The position numbers were made by a program, and so were the translations under genes. Positions 1 through 8,000 of a stretch of DNA of 14,119 nucleotides are shown here, one piece after another (positions within the stretch are counted from its first letter, which is position 1; each line of letters starts with the position of its first letter). Source of the DNA: Nitrospinaceae bacterium (GTDB lineage Bacteria > Nitrospinota > Nitrospinia > Nitrospinales > VA-1); NCBI GenBank assembly GCA_029261675.1, contig JAJDBA010000011.1:1-14119 (forward strand). The letters run 5' to 3'. The notes beneath the pieces are model-generated. The model did not search any database. It worked only from the letters and a program-made list of their open reading frames with translations, and was not told the DNA's origin.

Positions 1-2
1 CG

Positions 3-23
3 GAAGGGTTATTATATCCCTTC
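3..23. other. Inverted repeat downstream of guaA
   Basis: GAAGGG (3-8) and CCCTTC (18-23) form a perfect 6-bp stem around a 9-base A/T loop. It lies about 70 bases past the guaA stop. It could be part of an intrinsic terminator or the edge of a neighbouring gene's signal, but the window begins here, so any T tract on the minus strand is out of view. Confidence 0.35.
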
Positions 24-77
24 GTGTTAATATGCCAGATGTGATTGTATCGCCCTAAAAGCCCTGACCTATCACCC

Positions 78-92
78 GCAGCCGTAGGCTGC
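78..92 (-). terminator. Hairpin at the guaA stop codon
   Basis: GCAGCC-GTA-GGCTGC is a perfect 6-bp, GC-rich stem with a 3-base loop. It touches the last base of the guaA TAG stop (92-94). On the minus strand it is not directly followed by a T run; a TTTT occurs about 18 bases further on. It is therefore at best a weak intrinsic terminator or a 3'-end stabilising hairpin for the guaBA mRNA. Confidence 0.35.
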
Positions 93-1642
93 TACTCCCA
101 TTCGATGGTGCCGGGGGGCTTGGAGCTGATGTCGTAGACCACACGGTTGACACAGTGGACTTCGTTGATGATGCGATTGGAAAAGGTGCCGAGTAGTTCG
201 TAGGGCAGATGCGCCCAGTCGGCTGTCATGCCGTCGGTGCTGGTGACGGCACGAATGGCGATCACACTTTCGTAGGTGCGCGAGTCTCCCATAACGCCAA
301 CGGTCTTGACGGGGAGTAGCACCGCGAACGATTGCCATAAATCGTTGTAGAGTCCTGCTGCTTTTATTTCTTCTAGAATGATTTTGTCTGCCGCACAGAG
401 AATATCCAATCGCTCTCGGGTGATGTTTCCAAGGATACGAATGGCTAGTCCCGGTCCCGGGAAAGGTTGGCGGTTGATGATTTCATCGGAGATGCCCATC
501 TCTTTACCGAGTTCGCGGACTTCGTCTTTAAACAATTCGCGGAACGGTTCGAGTAATTTCAGGTTCATCTTTTCCGGCAAGCCGCCAACATTGTGATGCG
601 ACTTGATCACCGCCGACGGTCCTTTAAAGGAGACCGATTCGATCACATCCGGATAGAGCGTTCCTTGTGCGAGAAAAGTGAAGTTGCCCAGACGTTTTGC
701 TTCTTCCTCAAACACATCTATGAAGGTGTTGCCGATGGACTTTCTTTTTTGTTCGGGATCGGTCACGCCTGTCAGTTTATTCAGGAACTGGTCGGATGCA
801 TCGATTACATCCAGATTGATATTGAAATTATCGCGAAAGGTTTTTTCTACCTTGTCTCTTTCACCTGTTCGCAGGAGTCCGTTATCGATAAACAGGCAGT
901 AAAGGTTGTCGCCGATGGCTTTGTGGATTAGGACTGCGGTAACTGAGGAGTCAACGCCGCCGCTTAACCCGCAGATCACTTTTTCGTTGCCAACCTTTTT
1001 GCGGATATCTTCGATCATATAATCGACTAACGATTCCATCTTCCAGTTGGCGGCGCATTCGCAGATTTTGAAAATAAAATTTCTGAGAATCTTTTCGCCT
1101 TCAGCGCTGTGAACGACTTCTGGATGAAATTGCAGGCCATAAATTTTCTCAATCGGGTTTTCAATGGCTGCCAACGGCGAATTGCCTGTGAAGGCTATGG
1201 GTTTGAATTTGTCTGGTAGTTTAGAGATGCGGTCACCGTGACTCATCCAAACGGTCGAGTTGTTTTTAACGCCTTCAAATAAATGTGAAAATTCTTTCAG
1301 CATCAATTCTGCGCGACCGAACTCGCGATGCTCTGAAGGGTGGACTTCTCCTCCCAAGAGATGCGTGATGAGCTGCATGCCATAGCAGATCCCTAAAACG
1401 GGAATACCTAATTCGAATAATTTGGGATCGCATAAATAAGAATCTGCATCGAGAACACTGGCCGGCCCCCCTGAAAGAATGAGTCCTTTAGGTTTGAATT
1501 CGGTAACCTTGTCCAGCGTCATGGTGCAGGGATGAATTTCGCAATACACCTCGCACTCGCGGATTTTACGGGCGATGTTTTGGGTGTACTGTGACCCAAA
1601 ATCGATAATAAGAATTTTTTGTTCGTGCAGTAGGTCTGTCAT
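92..1642 (-). CDS. guaA: GMP synthase (glutamine-hydrolysing)
   Basis: GuaA converts XMP, glutamine and ATP to GMP, the last step of de novo GMP synthesis in the cytoplasm. The 516-residue product has the full family architecture. The N-terminal class I glutamine amidotransferase domain carries nucleophile Cys86 in GICYGMQ and His173/Glu175 in FHPEV. The ATP-pyrophosphatase domain carries the P-loop SGGVDSS (227-233). The C-terminal dimerisation domain ends in KPPGTIEWE, the usual family C terminus. I chose the ATG at 1642 because the protein then starts MTDLLHEQKILIIDFGSQYT, matching normal GuaA N termini. The reading frame can be extended to a TTG at 1699, but those 19 residues overlap guaB and look unlike the family. 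No clear Shine-Dalgarno sequence is seen. The gene lies 19 bases after the guaB stop and is almost certainly co-transcribed with it. Confidence 0.97.
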   Translation of the reverse strand: MTDLLHEQKILIIDFGSQYTQNIARKIRECEVYCEIHPCTMTLDKVTEFKPKGLILSGGPASVLDADSYLCDPKLFELGIPVLGICYGMQLITHLLGGEVHPSEHREFGRAELMLKEFSHLFEGVKNNSTVWMSHGDRISKLPDKFKPIAFTGNSPLAAIENPIEKIYGLQFHPEVVHSAEGEKILRNFIFKICECAANWKMESLVDYMIEDIRKKVGNEKVICGLSGGVDSSVTAVLIHKAIGDNLYCLFIDNGLLRTGERDKVEKTFRDNFNINLDVIDASDQFLNKLTGVTDPEQKRKSIGNTFIDVFEEEAKRLGNFTFLAQGTLYPDVIESVSFKGPSAVIKSHHNVGGLPEKMNLKLLEPFRELFKDEVRELGKEMGISDEIINRQPFPGPGLAIRILGNITRERLDILCAADKIILEEIKAAGLYNDLWQSFAVLLPVKTVGVMGDSRTYESVIAIRAVTSTDGMTADWAHLPYELLGTFSNRIINEVHCVNRVVYDISSKPPGTIEWE

Positions 1643-1661
1643 GCTTTGCGGAGTTTTTTCG

Positions 1662-3128
1662 TCAGTCGATATGATAATTGGGAGCTTCTTTGGTAACAAT
1701 CACATCGTGGACATGACTTTCGCGCAACCCAGAAGAAGTGATTTTAATAAAGGAAGCATTTTTTCTTAATTCGTCGATGGTAGAGGCGCCACAATAACCC
1801 ATCCCGGCGCGCAGTCCTCCAAGTAACTGGTGAACCGTGAATGAAAGAGCACCTCGGTAGGGGATGCGTGCTTCCACTCCTTCAGGTACCAGTTTGCTTT
1901 CGGATAATTCCAGTTCCTGAAAATAACGGTCGCTGGACCCTTGCGACATGGCGGCGATGGAACCCATGCCGCGATACTCTTTATAGCTTCTGCCTTGATA
2001 AAGAATTTTCTCGCCAGGACTTTCGTCGGTGCCAGCGAATAAGGAGCCGATCATCACCGTGCTGGCTCCCGCTGCAATAGCTTTTGTAACATCGCCGGAA
2101 AGCTTGATGCCACCATCTGAAATGATGGGGATGTTTTTCTTTTCGGCTACCTTCACACATTCGGCAACTGCCGAAATTTGTGGAACGCCAACCCCGCTCA
2201 CGACTCGTGTGGTGCAAATGGAGCCAGGACCGATTCCCACTTTCACTGCGTCGACACCGGCTTTTATCAATGCTGCGGTGCCTTCTGCTGTAGCAACGTT
2301 GCCGCCAATAATTTGTAATTTTGGAAAGGCTTTTTTAATTTCGCGAATGGTGCTTAAAACTTTTTCAGAATGACCGTGTGCGCTGTCAATGACCAGAACA
2401 TCGAGCCCCACTCGCACCAGGTCTTCAATATGTTCTACCGGGTTCTGAGTTACGCCCAGTGCAGCTCCTACCAGCAATCTGCCTTTTTTGTCTTTGGCAG
2501 CATTTGGGAACTGTTCTGATTTTTCTATATCCTTGATCGTGATCAATCCTTTGAGATGCCCCTTTTTGTCGACCACCAATAATTTTTCGATTCGGTTGTC
2601 GTGCAAAATTTCTTTCGATTTTGAAAGAGGGGTGCCTTCAGGAATGGTGACCAGATCTTCCTGGGTCATCAGAGAACTGATCTTTTTGTTAAGATTTTTT
2701 TCGAATCTCAAATCACGGTTGGTCAAAATGCCCACCAGTTTTTTCTTTTGTGTGATGGGGATCCCCGTGATGTTGTATTTTTTCATGATCTCCAGCGCTT
2801 CGCTGATTTTTTGATCCGGTTCCATGGTGATCGGATCGGGAATCATAACGCTCACCGAACGTTTGACTTTATCGACCATCTTGCGTTGTCTCTCTGGAGG
2901 CAAGTTTCTATGGATGATGCCGATTCCGCCTTCTTGCGCCAGAGCGATAGCTAAATTTGTTTCGGTGACCGTATCCATCGGCGCTGCGATCAATGGGCAC
3001 TTTAAATTGATTTTTCGGGTCAACCGGGTCGAAAGATCTACATTATTTGGCAGAACCTTGGAGTACGCAGGAAGCAGTAAAACATCATCAAAAGTCAGGT
3101 AGGTCGGGACCTTATGGGGGTCGATCAT
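1662..3128 (-). CDS. guaB: Inosine-5'-monophosphate dehydrogenase
   Basis: GuaB oxidises IMP to XMP with NAD+, the committed and rate-limiting step of guanine nucleotide synthesis. The 488-residue length is standard. The TIM barrel begins LTFDDVLLLPAYS (11-23). It is interrupted at about 95-205 by two CBS domains, the usual nucleotide-sensing Bateman module. Catalytic Cys305 sits in GPGSICTTR. The mobile-flap Arg401-Tyr402 pair and the YRGMGS segment (385-390) are present, so the enzyme looks fully active. The start is ATG at 3128; the bases upstream show no obvious Shine-Dalgarno sequence. It is the first gene of a guaB-guaA operon, with guaA 19 bases downstream, and is divergent from the transglutaminase-like gene. 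Confidence 0.98.
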   Translation of the reverse strand: MIDPHKVPTYLTFDDVLLLPAYSKVLPNNVDLSTRLTRKINLKCPLIAAPMDTVTETNLAIALAQEGGIGIIHRNLPPERQRKMVDKVKRSVSVMIPDPITMEPDQKISEALEIMKKYNITGIPITQKKKLVGILTNRDLRFEKNLNKKISSLMTQEDLVTIPEGTPLSKSKEILHDNRIEKLLVVDKKGHLKGLITIKDIEKSEQFPNAAKDKKGRLLVGAALGVTQNPVEHIEDLVRVGLDVLVIDSAHGHSEKVLSTIREIKKAFPKLQIIGGNVATAEGTAALIKAGVDAVKVGIGPGSICTTRVVSGVGVPQISAVAECVKVAEKKNIPIISDGGIKLSGDVTKAIAAGASTVMIGSLFAGTDESPGEKILYQGRSYKEYRGMGSIAAMSQGSSDRYFQELELSESKLVPEGVEARIPYRGALSFTVHQLLGGLRAGMGYCGASTIDELRKNASFIKITSSGLRESHVHDVIVTKEAPNYHID

Positions 3129-3247
3129 AGGATTTTATTTAATAGAAATTGCATGAAATGTAAAAAGTCCATATTAGCACGTCTCTCCATATTCTTGCCA
3201 ACAAAACCTTGTGGTTAATGTTTTACCATGTTCCAATAAAGCCGATC
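3129..3247. promoter_or_regulatory. Divergent promoter region, guaB / transglutaminase-like gene
   Basis: These 119 A+T-rich bases separate two genes transcribed away from each other, so both promoters should lie here. On the plus strand a weak sigma70-like pair is possible: TTGCAT (3149-3154), 17 bases, then TATTAG (3172-3177). No convincing pair was found on the minus strand for guaB. No riboswitch fold or operator dyad was recognised. Confidence 0.3.
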
Positions 3248-4681
3248 ATGATGAAAATTTTCTTAAACATACTTTTTCTGGTTTTCGCCAGTACGGTTCA
3301 TTCTCAATCGCTGTTTGAAGGAACCGGAGAACGGGAAGACTGGCTCGGTACCTACTACCAGGGGAAGAAGATGGGGTTCACCAAATCGGTTACCCGTTGG
3401 AGCCCCGATGGCATTGTGACGGACTCCACCGTGTTTTTTAAAATCCGTTCCAAGTCGGTCGATCAATCCACCACCATCAAACAAACAACGCGACTCAATC
3501 TCGATTATAGATTGTTGAGTTTTTCCTTATTACAGGAAATTTCCGGACATCGACAACAAGTCGAAGGCACGTTGGAAGGAAATGAACTGCGTTATCGAAC
3601 CAAATCGTTGGGTTACGATAAAGAAAAAACCATTGAGTTTACGCCTACTACGGTTCCTTCTTCGACTTTTCTTTTGAATTTGATTGCAGATGGCCTCCGT
3701 GTCGGGCAAAAAGGCGAGTTGCCCTTGTTTGTGGAGCCGTTGCAGTTGGTGGTGGATCTGCAATATGAAGTGTTGCGCAAAGAAACGTTGCAATACCGTG
3801 GCGAATCGGTGGACACCTTTGTCATCCGTCAGCGGTTCAGTGGCATGGAATCAACAATGTGGGTGGCCAACGATGGCTCCGTTTATCGCGAAACGACCGA
3901 CATGGGATTCGAATCGTTTAAGGAAGAAGGGCAAGAAGCACAGAAAATTGACGAGGCGATGACGATCAGCAGCATCATTACGATGAGTCTGGTGAAACCG
4001 GATAAGCCTTTGCCTCGACCCTACAAAAATTTTGATCTGATTTATCAAATCCATCCGGTAGGTTCGCTGGACTCGATTCCAGAAGACCATCGACAAACAA
4101 TTCTGAAATCTGAAAAACTGGCGGTTGGTAATTACATCACCACATTGCGGGTTAAAAGCGAGCCGGAGAAAATCGGCTCCACTTCTGGAAAAAAGGAAGA
4201 ACCCGACCCGAAATTCATGGAAGAGACTGCCGAGGTCCAGTCGCATCATCCCATGATCCGGGCTTTGGCAAGAGAACTCTCAGCAGATAGTAAAAGTAAA
4301 TGGCAGTTGGCTAAGGATATTAATTTGTGGGTGCACCTGAATCTGAAAAAGGAAATGGTGGATACCGTTACTGCTGTGGATGCTCTTCTTGAGAGACGGG
4401 GTGAGTGCCAGTCGCACACATTTCTGTTCACAGCTCTGGCTCGTGCTTCGGGAATTCCCACTCGTATTGTTAATGGACTGGTTTATTCCCAGGAATATAA
4501 AGGATTTCTTTATCATGCCTGGCCGGAAGTTTTTGTTGGCGAATGGAGAGCAATGGACCCGACTTTTGGACAAGATAGAGCCGATGCAACCCATATAAAA
4601 CTGACCCAAAATTCAGGTGAAAATCCCTTTCAAATGATGGAATTTGTCGGCAAAGTTTCGATAGGTTGGTCTAGCCCTTGA
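3248..4681 (+). CDS. Exported protein with C-terminal transglutaminase-like domain
   Basis: The product has 477 residues from the ATG at 3248. The N terminus MMKIFLNILFLVFASTVHSQ is a good Sec signal peptide, so it should act in the periplasm or envelope. A long region of about 340 residues with no family I recognise follows. The C-terminal papain-like transglutaminase core has all three catalytic residues: Cys387 in RRGECQSH, His423 in LYHAWPEV and Asp437 in AMDPTFGQ. Bacterial members of this superfamily are usually proteases, peptidoglycan-related hydrolases or cross-linking enzymes; the substrate here cannot be told. In-frame starts at TTG 3209 and ATG 3218 exist, but they would place 10-13 residues before the signal peptide and have no better ribosome site. 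ATG 3251 is equally possible. The gene stands alone between guaB (divergent) and nrdJ. Confidence 0.85.
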   Translation: MMKIFLNILFLVFASTVHSQSLFEGTGEREDWLGTYYQGKKMGFTKSVTRWSPDGIVTDSTVFFKIRSKSVDQSTTIKQTTRLNLDYRLLSFSLLQEISGHRQQVEGTLEGNELRYRTKSLGYDKEKTIEFTPTTVPSSTFLLNLIADGLRVGQKGELPLFVEPLQLVVDLQYEVLRKETLQYRGESVDTFVIRQRFSGMESTMWVANDGSVYRETTDMGFESFKEEGQEAQKIDEAMTISSIITMSLVKPDKPLPRPYKNFDLIYQIHPVGSLDSIPEDHRQTILKSEKLAVGNYITTLRVKSEPEKIGSTSGKKEEPDPKFMEETAEVQSHHPMIRALARELSADSKSKWQLAKDINLWVHLNLKKEMVDTVTAVDALLERRGECQSHTFLFTALARASGIPTRIVNGLVYSQEYKGFLYHAWPEVFVGEWRAMDPTFGQDRADATHIKLTQNSGENPFQMMEFVGKVSIGWSSP

Positions 4682-4756
4682 GACCAGCTTGCGCCGAGAA
4701 TTTAAAAAATTCACAATTTTAACCCCTTTAAAATCAAATAGAAACTCCAGTGTTAT

Positions 4757-4788
4757 GAAAATGACATCTTGATTTTCGTTTTTTATTC
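4757..4788 (+). terminator. Possible weak intrinsic terminator
   Basis: GAAAAT (4757-4762) and ATTTTC (4772-4777) form a 6-bp stem with a 9-base loop. It is followed at once by a T-rich run (GTTTTTTATT). The position, about 75 bases after the transglutaminase-like gene, suits a terminator, but the stem is nearly all A-T and would be unstable. Confidence 0.3.
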
Positions 4789-4800
4789 GTCTATATTTGT

Positions 4801-4870
4801 GGTTTCCCGAAAGGCCGAAACCTTTAAGAATTCTGGGCTTGATCGAAAGTTACAAAGGGGTCACAGAATT
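4801..4870 (+). other. Tandem stem-loops upstream of the nrdJ promoter
   Basis: The first element pairs GGTTTC (4801-4806) with GAAACC (4817-4822). Inside it CC-GAAA-GG forms a GNRA tetraloop hairpin (4807-4814), with two unpaired C residues on the 3' side. The second pairs AATTCTG (4829-4835) with CAGAATT (4864-4870), extendable by one G-T pair. They lie just before the TTGACA element. They may be the 3' structure of the upstream transcript, or part of a longer nrdJ leader if transcription starts earlier. No known riboswitch class was recognised. Confidence 0.4.
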
Positions 4871-4873
4871 TCG

Positions 4874-4902
4874 TTGACAACCCCACATCTTGTATATATT
4901 TT
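4874..4902 (+). promoter_or_regulatory. Likely sigma70 promoter of nrdJ
   Basis: A perfect -35 hexamer TTGACA lies at 4874-4879. The A/T-rich stretch after it offers two -10 hexamers: TATTTT at 4897-4902 (17-base spacer, 4 of 6 matches) or TATATT at 4895-4900 (15-base spacer, 5 of 6). Transcription would start near 4908, giving an nrdJ leader of about 155 bases. The start would sit directly before the dyad at 4914-4933, so a repressor bound there would block the promoter. Confidence 0.55.
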
Positions 4903-4913
4903 ATCAGGCACCA

Positions 4914-4933
4914 CACAATATATAGATATTGTG
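4914..4933 (+). promoter_or_regulatory. Perfect 20-bp dyad, NrdR-like operator candidate
   Basis: CACAATAT-ATAG-ATATTGTG has perfect 8-bp arms around a 4-base centre. The overlapping window 4913-4928 matches the first 12 positions of the 16-bp NrdR consensus (acaCwAtATaTwgtgt) and then diverges. NrdR is the widespread ATP/dATP-sensing repressor of ribonucleotide reductase genes. The position, just after the predicted transcription start and upstream of nrdJ, fits. The dyad is longer than a standard box and no convincing second box lies at the usual spacing, so another regulator is possible. Confidence 0.5.
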
Positions 4934-4963
4934 AGGAGTATTTGATTTTTAAGGACCTAAAAT

Positions 4964-5014
4964 AATAAGGGCGGGGAGAAGGAATACGTGATATGCCCCT
5001 TATTCAATAATAAG
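4964..5014 (+). promoter_or_regulatory. nrdJ leader with two mutually exclusive stem-loops
   Basis: AATAAGGG (4964-4971) can pair with CCCTTATT (4997-5004). The same 3' strand, CTTATT (4999-5004), can instead pair with AATAAG (5009-5014) across a CAAT loop. The two helices cannot form together, which is the layout of an attenuator or RNA switch. The element lies between the predicted promoter and the nrdJ ribosome site. The A+T-rich arms could have arisen by chance, and no T-tract terminator follows the second helix. Confidence 0.35.
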
Positions 5015-5063
5015 TATTTAATTTTATTGACCCTATTCGAATTGAAAGAGATGGAGCGTTTTT

Positions 5064-8000
5064 ATGCGAATTGACCGGAAATTTACCGTTGAGTCCCAGG
5101 ACCCTTATAGAGGAATTAAGTTTGTCGAGCGGGTATCGAAAATTAATAACGCCGACGGTTCTTTGGTTGCTGAGATCAAGAACGTTCTTGTTCCGGATAC
5201 CTGGTCACAAGTGGCGGTGGATATCATGGCGCAGAAATATTTCCGCAAGGCAGGTGTTCCGGCACGACTGAAAAAGAAATTTGAACCGGGCATGCCCGAG
5301 TGGCTTTGTCCTTCGGTTCCAGATGAAGAAGCTCTAAACCAACTCCCTGTTTCAGCACAATATACCCGTGAGGCCACCTCGCAAGAAGTTATCCACAGAT
5401 TAGCGGGATGCTGGACGTACTGGGGATGGAAGAAAAATTGTTTCAATAGTGAAGAAGCGGCGCGTAACTATTATGACGAAATGCGTTATATGTTGATACG
5501 CCAGTTTGCAGCCCCAAATTCTCCGCAATGGTTCAATACGGGAATCAACTGGGCCTATGGCTTGGAGGGTCCGGCGCAAGGTCATTATTATTTTGATGAA
5601 GATGCCGGGAAATTACAAAAATCTGCAAGCGCCTATGAAAGACCACAACCGCATGCCTGTTTCATTCTTTCGGTCAATGATGATCTGGTAGGTGATGGCG
5701 GAATCATGGATTTATGGCGACAAGAGGCACGCTTATTCAAATTTGGCTCAGGTACTGGAAGTAATTTTTCCAACCTTCGGGGTTCTGGGGAGGGATTGTC
5801 CGGAGGTGGTAAATCTTCTGGTCTCATGAGCTTTTTGAAAATTGGCGACCGAGCAGCGGGAGCCATTAAATCGGGTGGAACCACGAGACGGGCCGCAAAA
5901 ATGGTCACACTCGATATGGACCATCCAGACATTGAAGAGTTTGTCGAATGGAAAGTTAAGGAAGAGAGAAAAGTCGCGGCTTTGGCTGCTGGAAGCCGGA
6001 TCACCCGTCGCAGTTTGAAAAGTATTTTGCAAGCTTGCTGGGGTGAAGGTTTGACAGACGAAACTCGTTTCGAAGTGCAGAAAAACAAGGCACTTAAAAA
6101 AGCCGTTCGCAAAGCTATCGATTGTTTTGTTCCTGAAAATTATATTTACCGTGTTATCCAGTTGGCTCAGCAAGGCACGAAAGATATTGAGTTTGAAGAA
6201 TACGATACCAGTTGGACCTCTGAAGGTTATTTAACCGTATCGGGCCAAAACTCGAACAACTCGGTTCGTCTTACCAACGACTTCCTGAGAAGTGTTGAAT
6301 GCGATGGCAACTGGAACCTGATTCGCAGAACAGATGGCGAAATTGCCAAGACTTTGCCAGCAAAAGATCTATGGGATAAGGTGAACTTTTCTTCATGGTC
6401 CAGTGCCGATCCCGGATTGCAGTTTCATACCACCATCAACGAATGGCATACCTGCCCTGAAGATGGTGATATAAAAGCATCCAACCCTTGTTCAGAATAT
6501 ATGTTCCTCGACGATACGGCCTGCAACCTGGCTTCTATCAACCTGATGAACTTTTATAACGAAGAAAAAGGGTTGTTCGAAGCGGAAGACTATCGGCACG
6601 CCTGCCGATTGTGGACTCTCACTCTTGAAATTTCTGTGTCCATGGCGCAATTTCCAAATAAAGCGATTGCGCAAAAGAGTTATGAATTCCGTACTCTTGG
6701 TTTGGGTTACGCAAACCTCGGCGCAATGCTCATGGTCATGGGCATTCCTTACGACTCTGAAAAAGGCCGAGCTATTGCCGGTGCCATATCTGCTATGACC
6801 ACCGGGGCTTCTTATGCTATGTCTGCCGAAATGGCAAAAGAGCTGGGAACATTCACCCACTATGAGAAAAACAAATCGTCCATGCTACGTGTGTTGAAAA
6901 ACCACTGGCGTGCGTCCCACAATGTGGAAGCTCATGATTACGATGGACTCACCATTTTTCCACAAGGAATTCAAGCGGAGCATTGCCCCGCCTACCTCCT
7001 TGATGCAGCGCAAAAAGAATGGGCCGACGCTTTGGCTCTGGGAGAACAATATGGTTTTCGTAATGCGCAAACAACCTGCATCGCACCCACAGGCACCATT
7101 GGCCTGTTAATGGATTGCGACACCACGGGCATTGAGCCTGACTATGCGTTGGTTAAATACAAAAAACTGGCTGGCGGTGGTTATTTCAAAATTATCAATC
7201 AATCGGTTCCCGGTGCCTTGCGACGATTGGGTTACAAGCCTGAAGAGGTTAAGGAAATTGTTGAATTTTGTGTCGGATCGGGAAGTTTGGATTCTTCTCC
7301 ATATATCAACAGAAGCTCTCTGAAGAAAAAAGGCTTCACCGATGATGTGATTGATAAAATCCAACTAGAACTTCCGCGAGTTTTCGATATCAGTTTCGCA
7401 TTCAACAAGTTTGTGTTGGGAGAAAGTTTTTGCAAGGACGTTTTGAATCTCTCAGATGACCAACTCGACTCCATCACCTTCAATATATTGTCGCATTTGG
7501 GATACACCGATGAAGAAATTCAATCGGCAAATGATTTTATCTGCGGTCGCATGACAATCGAGAATGCTCCGCATCTGAAAGAAAGACATTACTCCGTTTT
7601 TGATTGTGCCACCAAATGCGGAAGATATGGCGAACGGTTCATTCGCCCCGAAGCCCATATCCAAATGATGGCTGCGGCACAGCCTTTTCTTTCAGGAGCT
7701 ATTTCAAAAACCATCAATATGCCAAACGAGGCAACCATTGAAGATGTAGAAAAGGCCCACATGCTGAGCTGGAAACTCATGCTGAAGGGAACCGCTGTCT
7801 ATCGAGATGGATCGAAACTCAGCCAACCTCTTAACAGCGTGGCAATCGAAAGCTTCAAGCATCTGGAAATGGAAGAGGATGAAGAGGTTGCCGCAACTCC
7901 GGCAGCGCCAGCTATGAAAGCCGCCCAGCAGATTATTAAGATTATTGAGCACAAACGTAGAGCTCTGCCTCATCGACGCAAAGGCTACACTCAAAAAGCG

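Noticed and set aside
1643..1699. A 19-residue N-terminal extension of GuaA from a TTG codon
   Set aside because: It overlaps the end of guaB, has no family support, and the internal ATG gives the normal GuaA start.
2029..2373. A 114-codon open frame antisense to guaB
   Set aside because: It lies fully inside a conserved gene, has no recognisable domain and is a codon-bias shadow. The same holds for the other frames opposite guaA and guaB.
4889..4904. A second NrdR box paired with the dyad at 4914
   Set aside because: Only the A/T core matches (about 8 of 16 positions), and the 24-base offset does not fit the usual box spacing.
4682..5063. A cobalamin riboswitch upstream of nrdJ
   Set aside because: I could not find a B12-box-like sequence or the conserved core. 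The structures present are different and shorter.
5633..6112. A 159-codon antisense open frame within nrdJ
   Set aside because: The product is rich in Ser, Pro and Arg, has no motif, and lies opposite highly conserved NrdJ sequence.
5930..6260. A possible intein or insertion in NrdJ (residues about 290-400)
   Set aside because: The segment KVAALAAGSRI to TVSGQNSNNSVR is a normal part of the long NrdJ subfamily. No splicing-junction Cys/Ser or terminal His-Asn motif is seen and the total length is standard.
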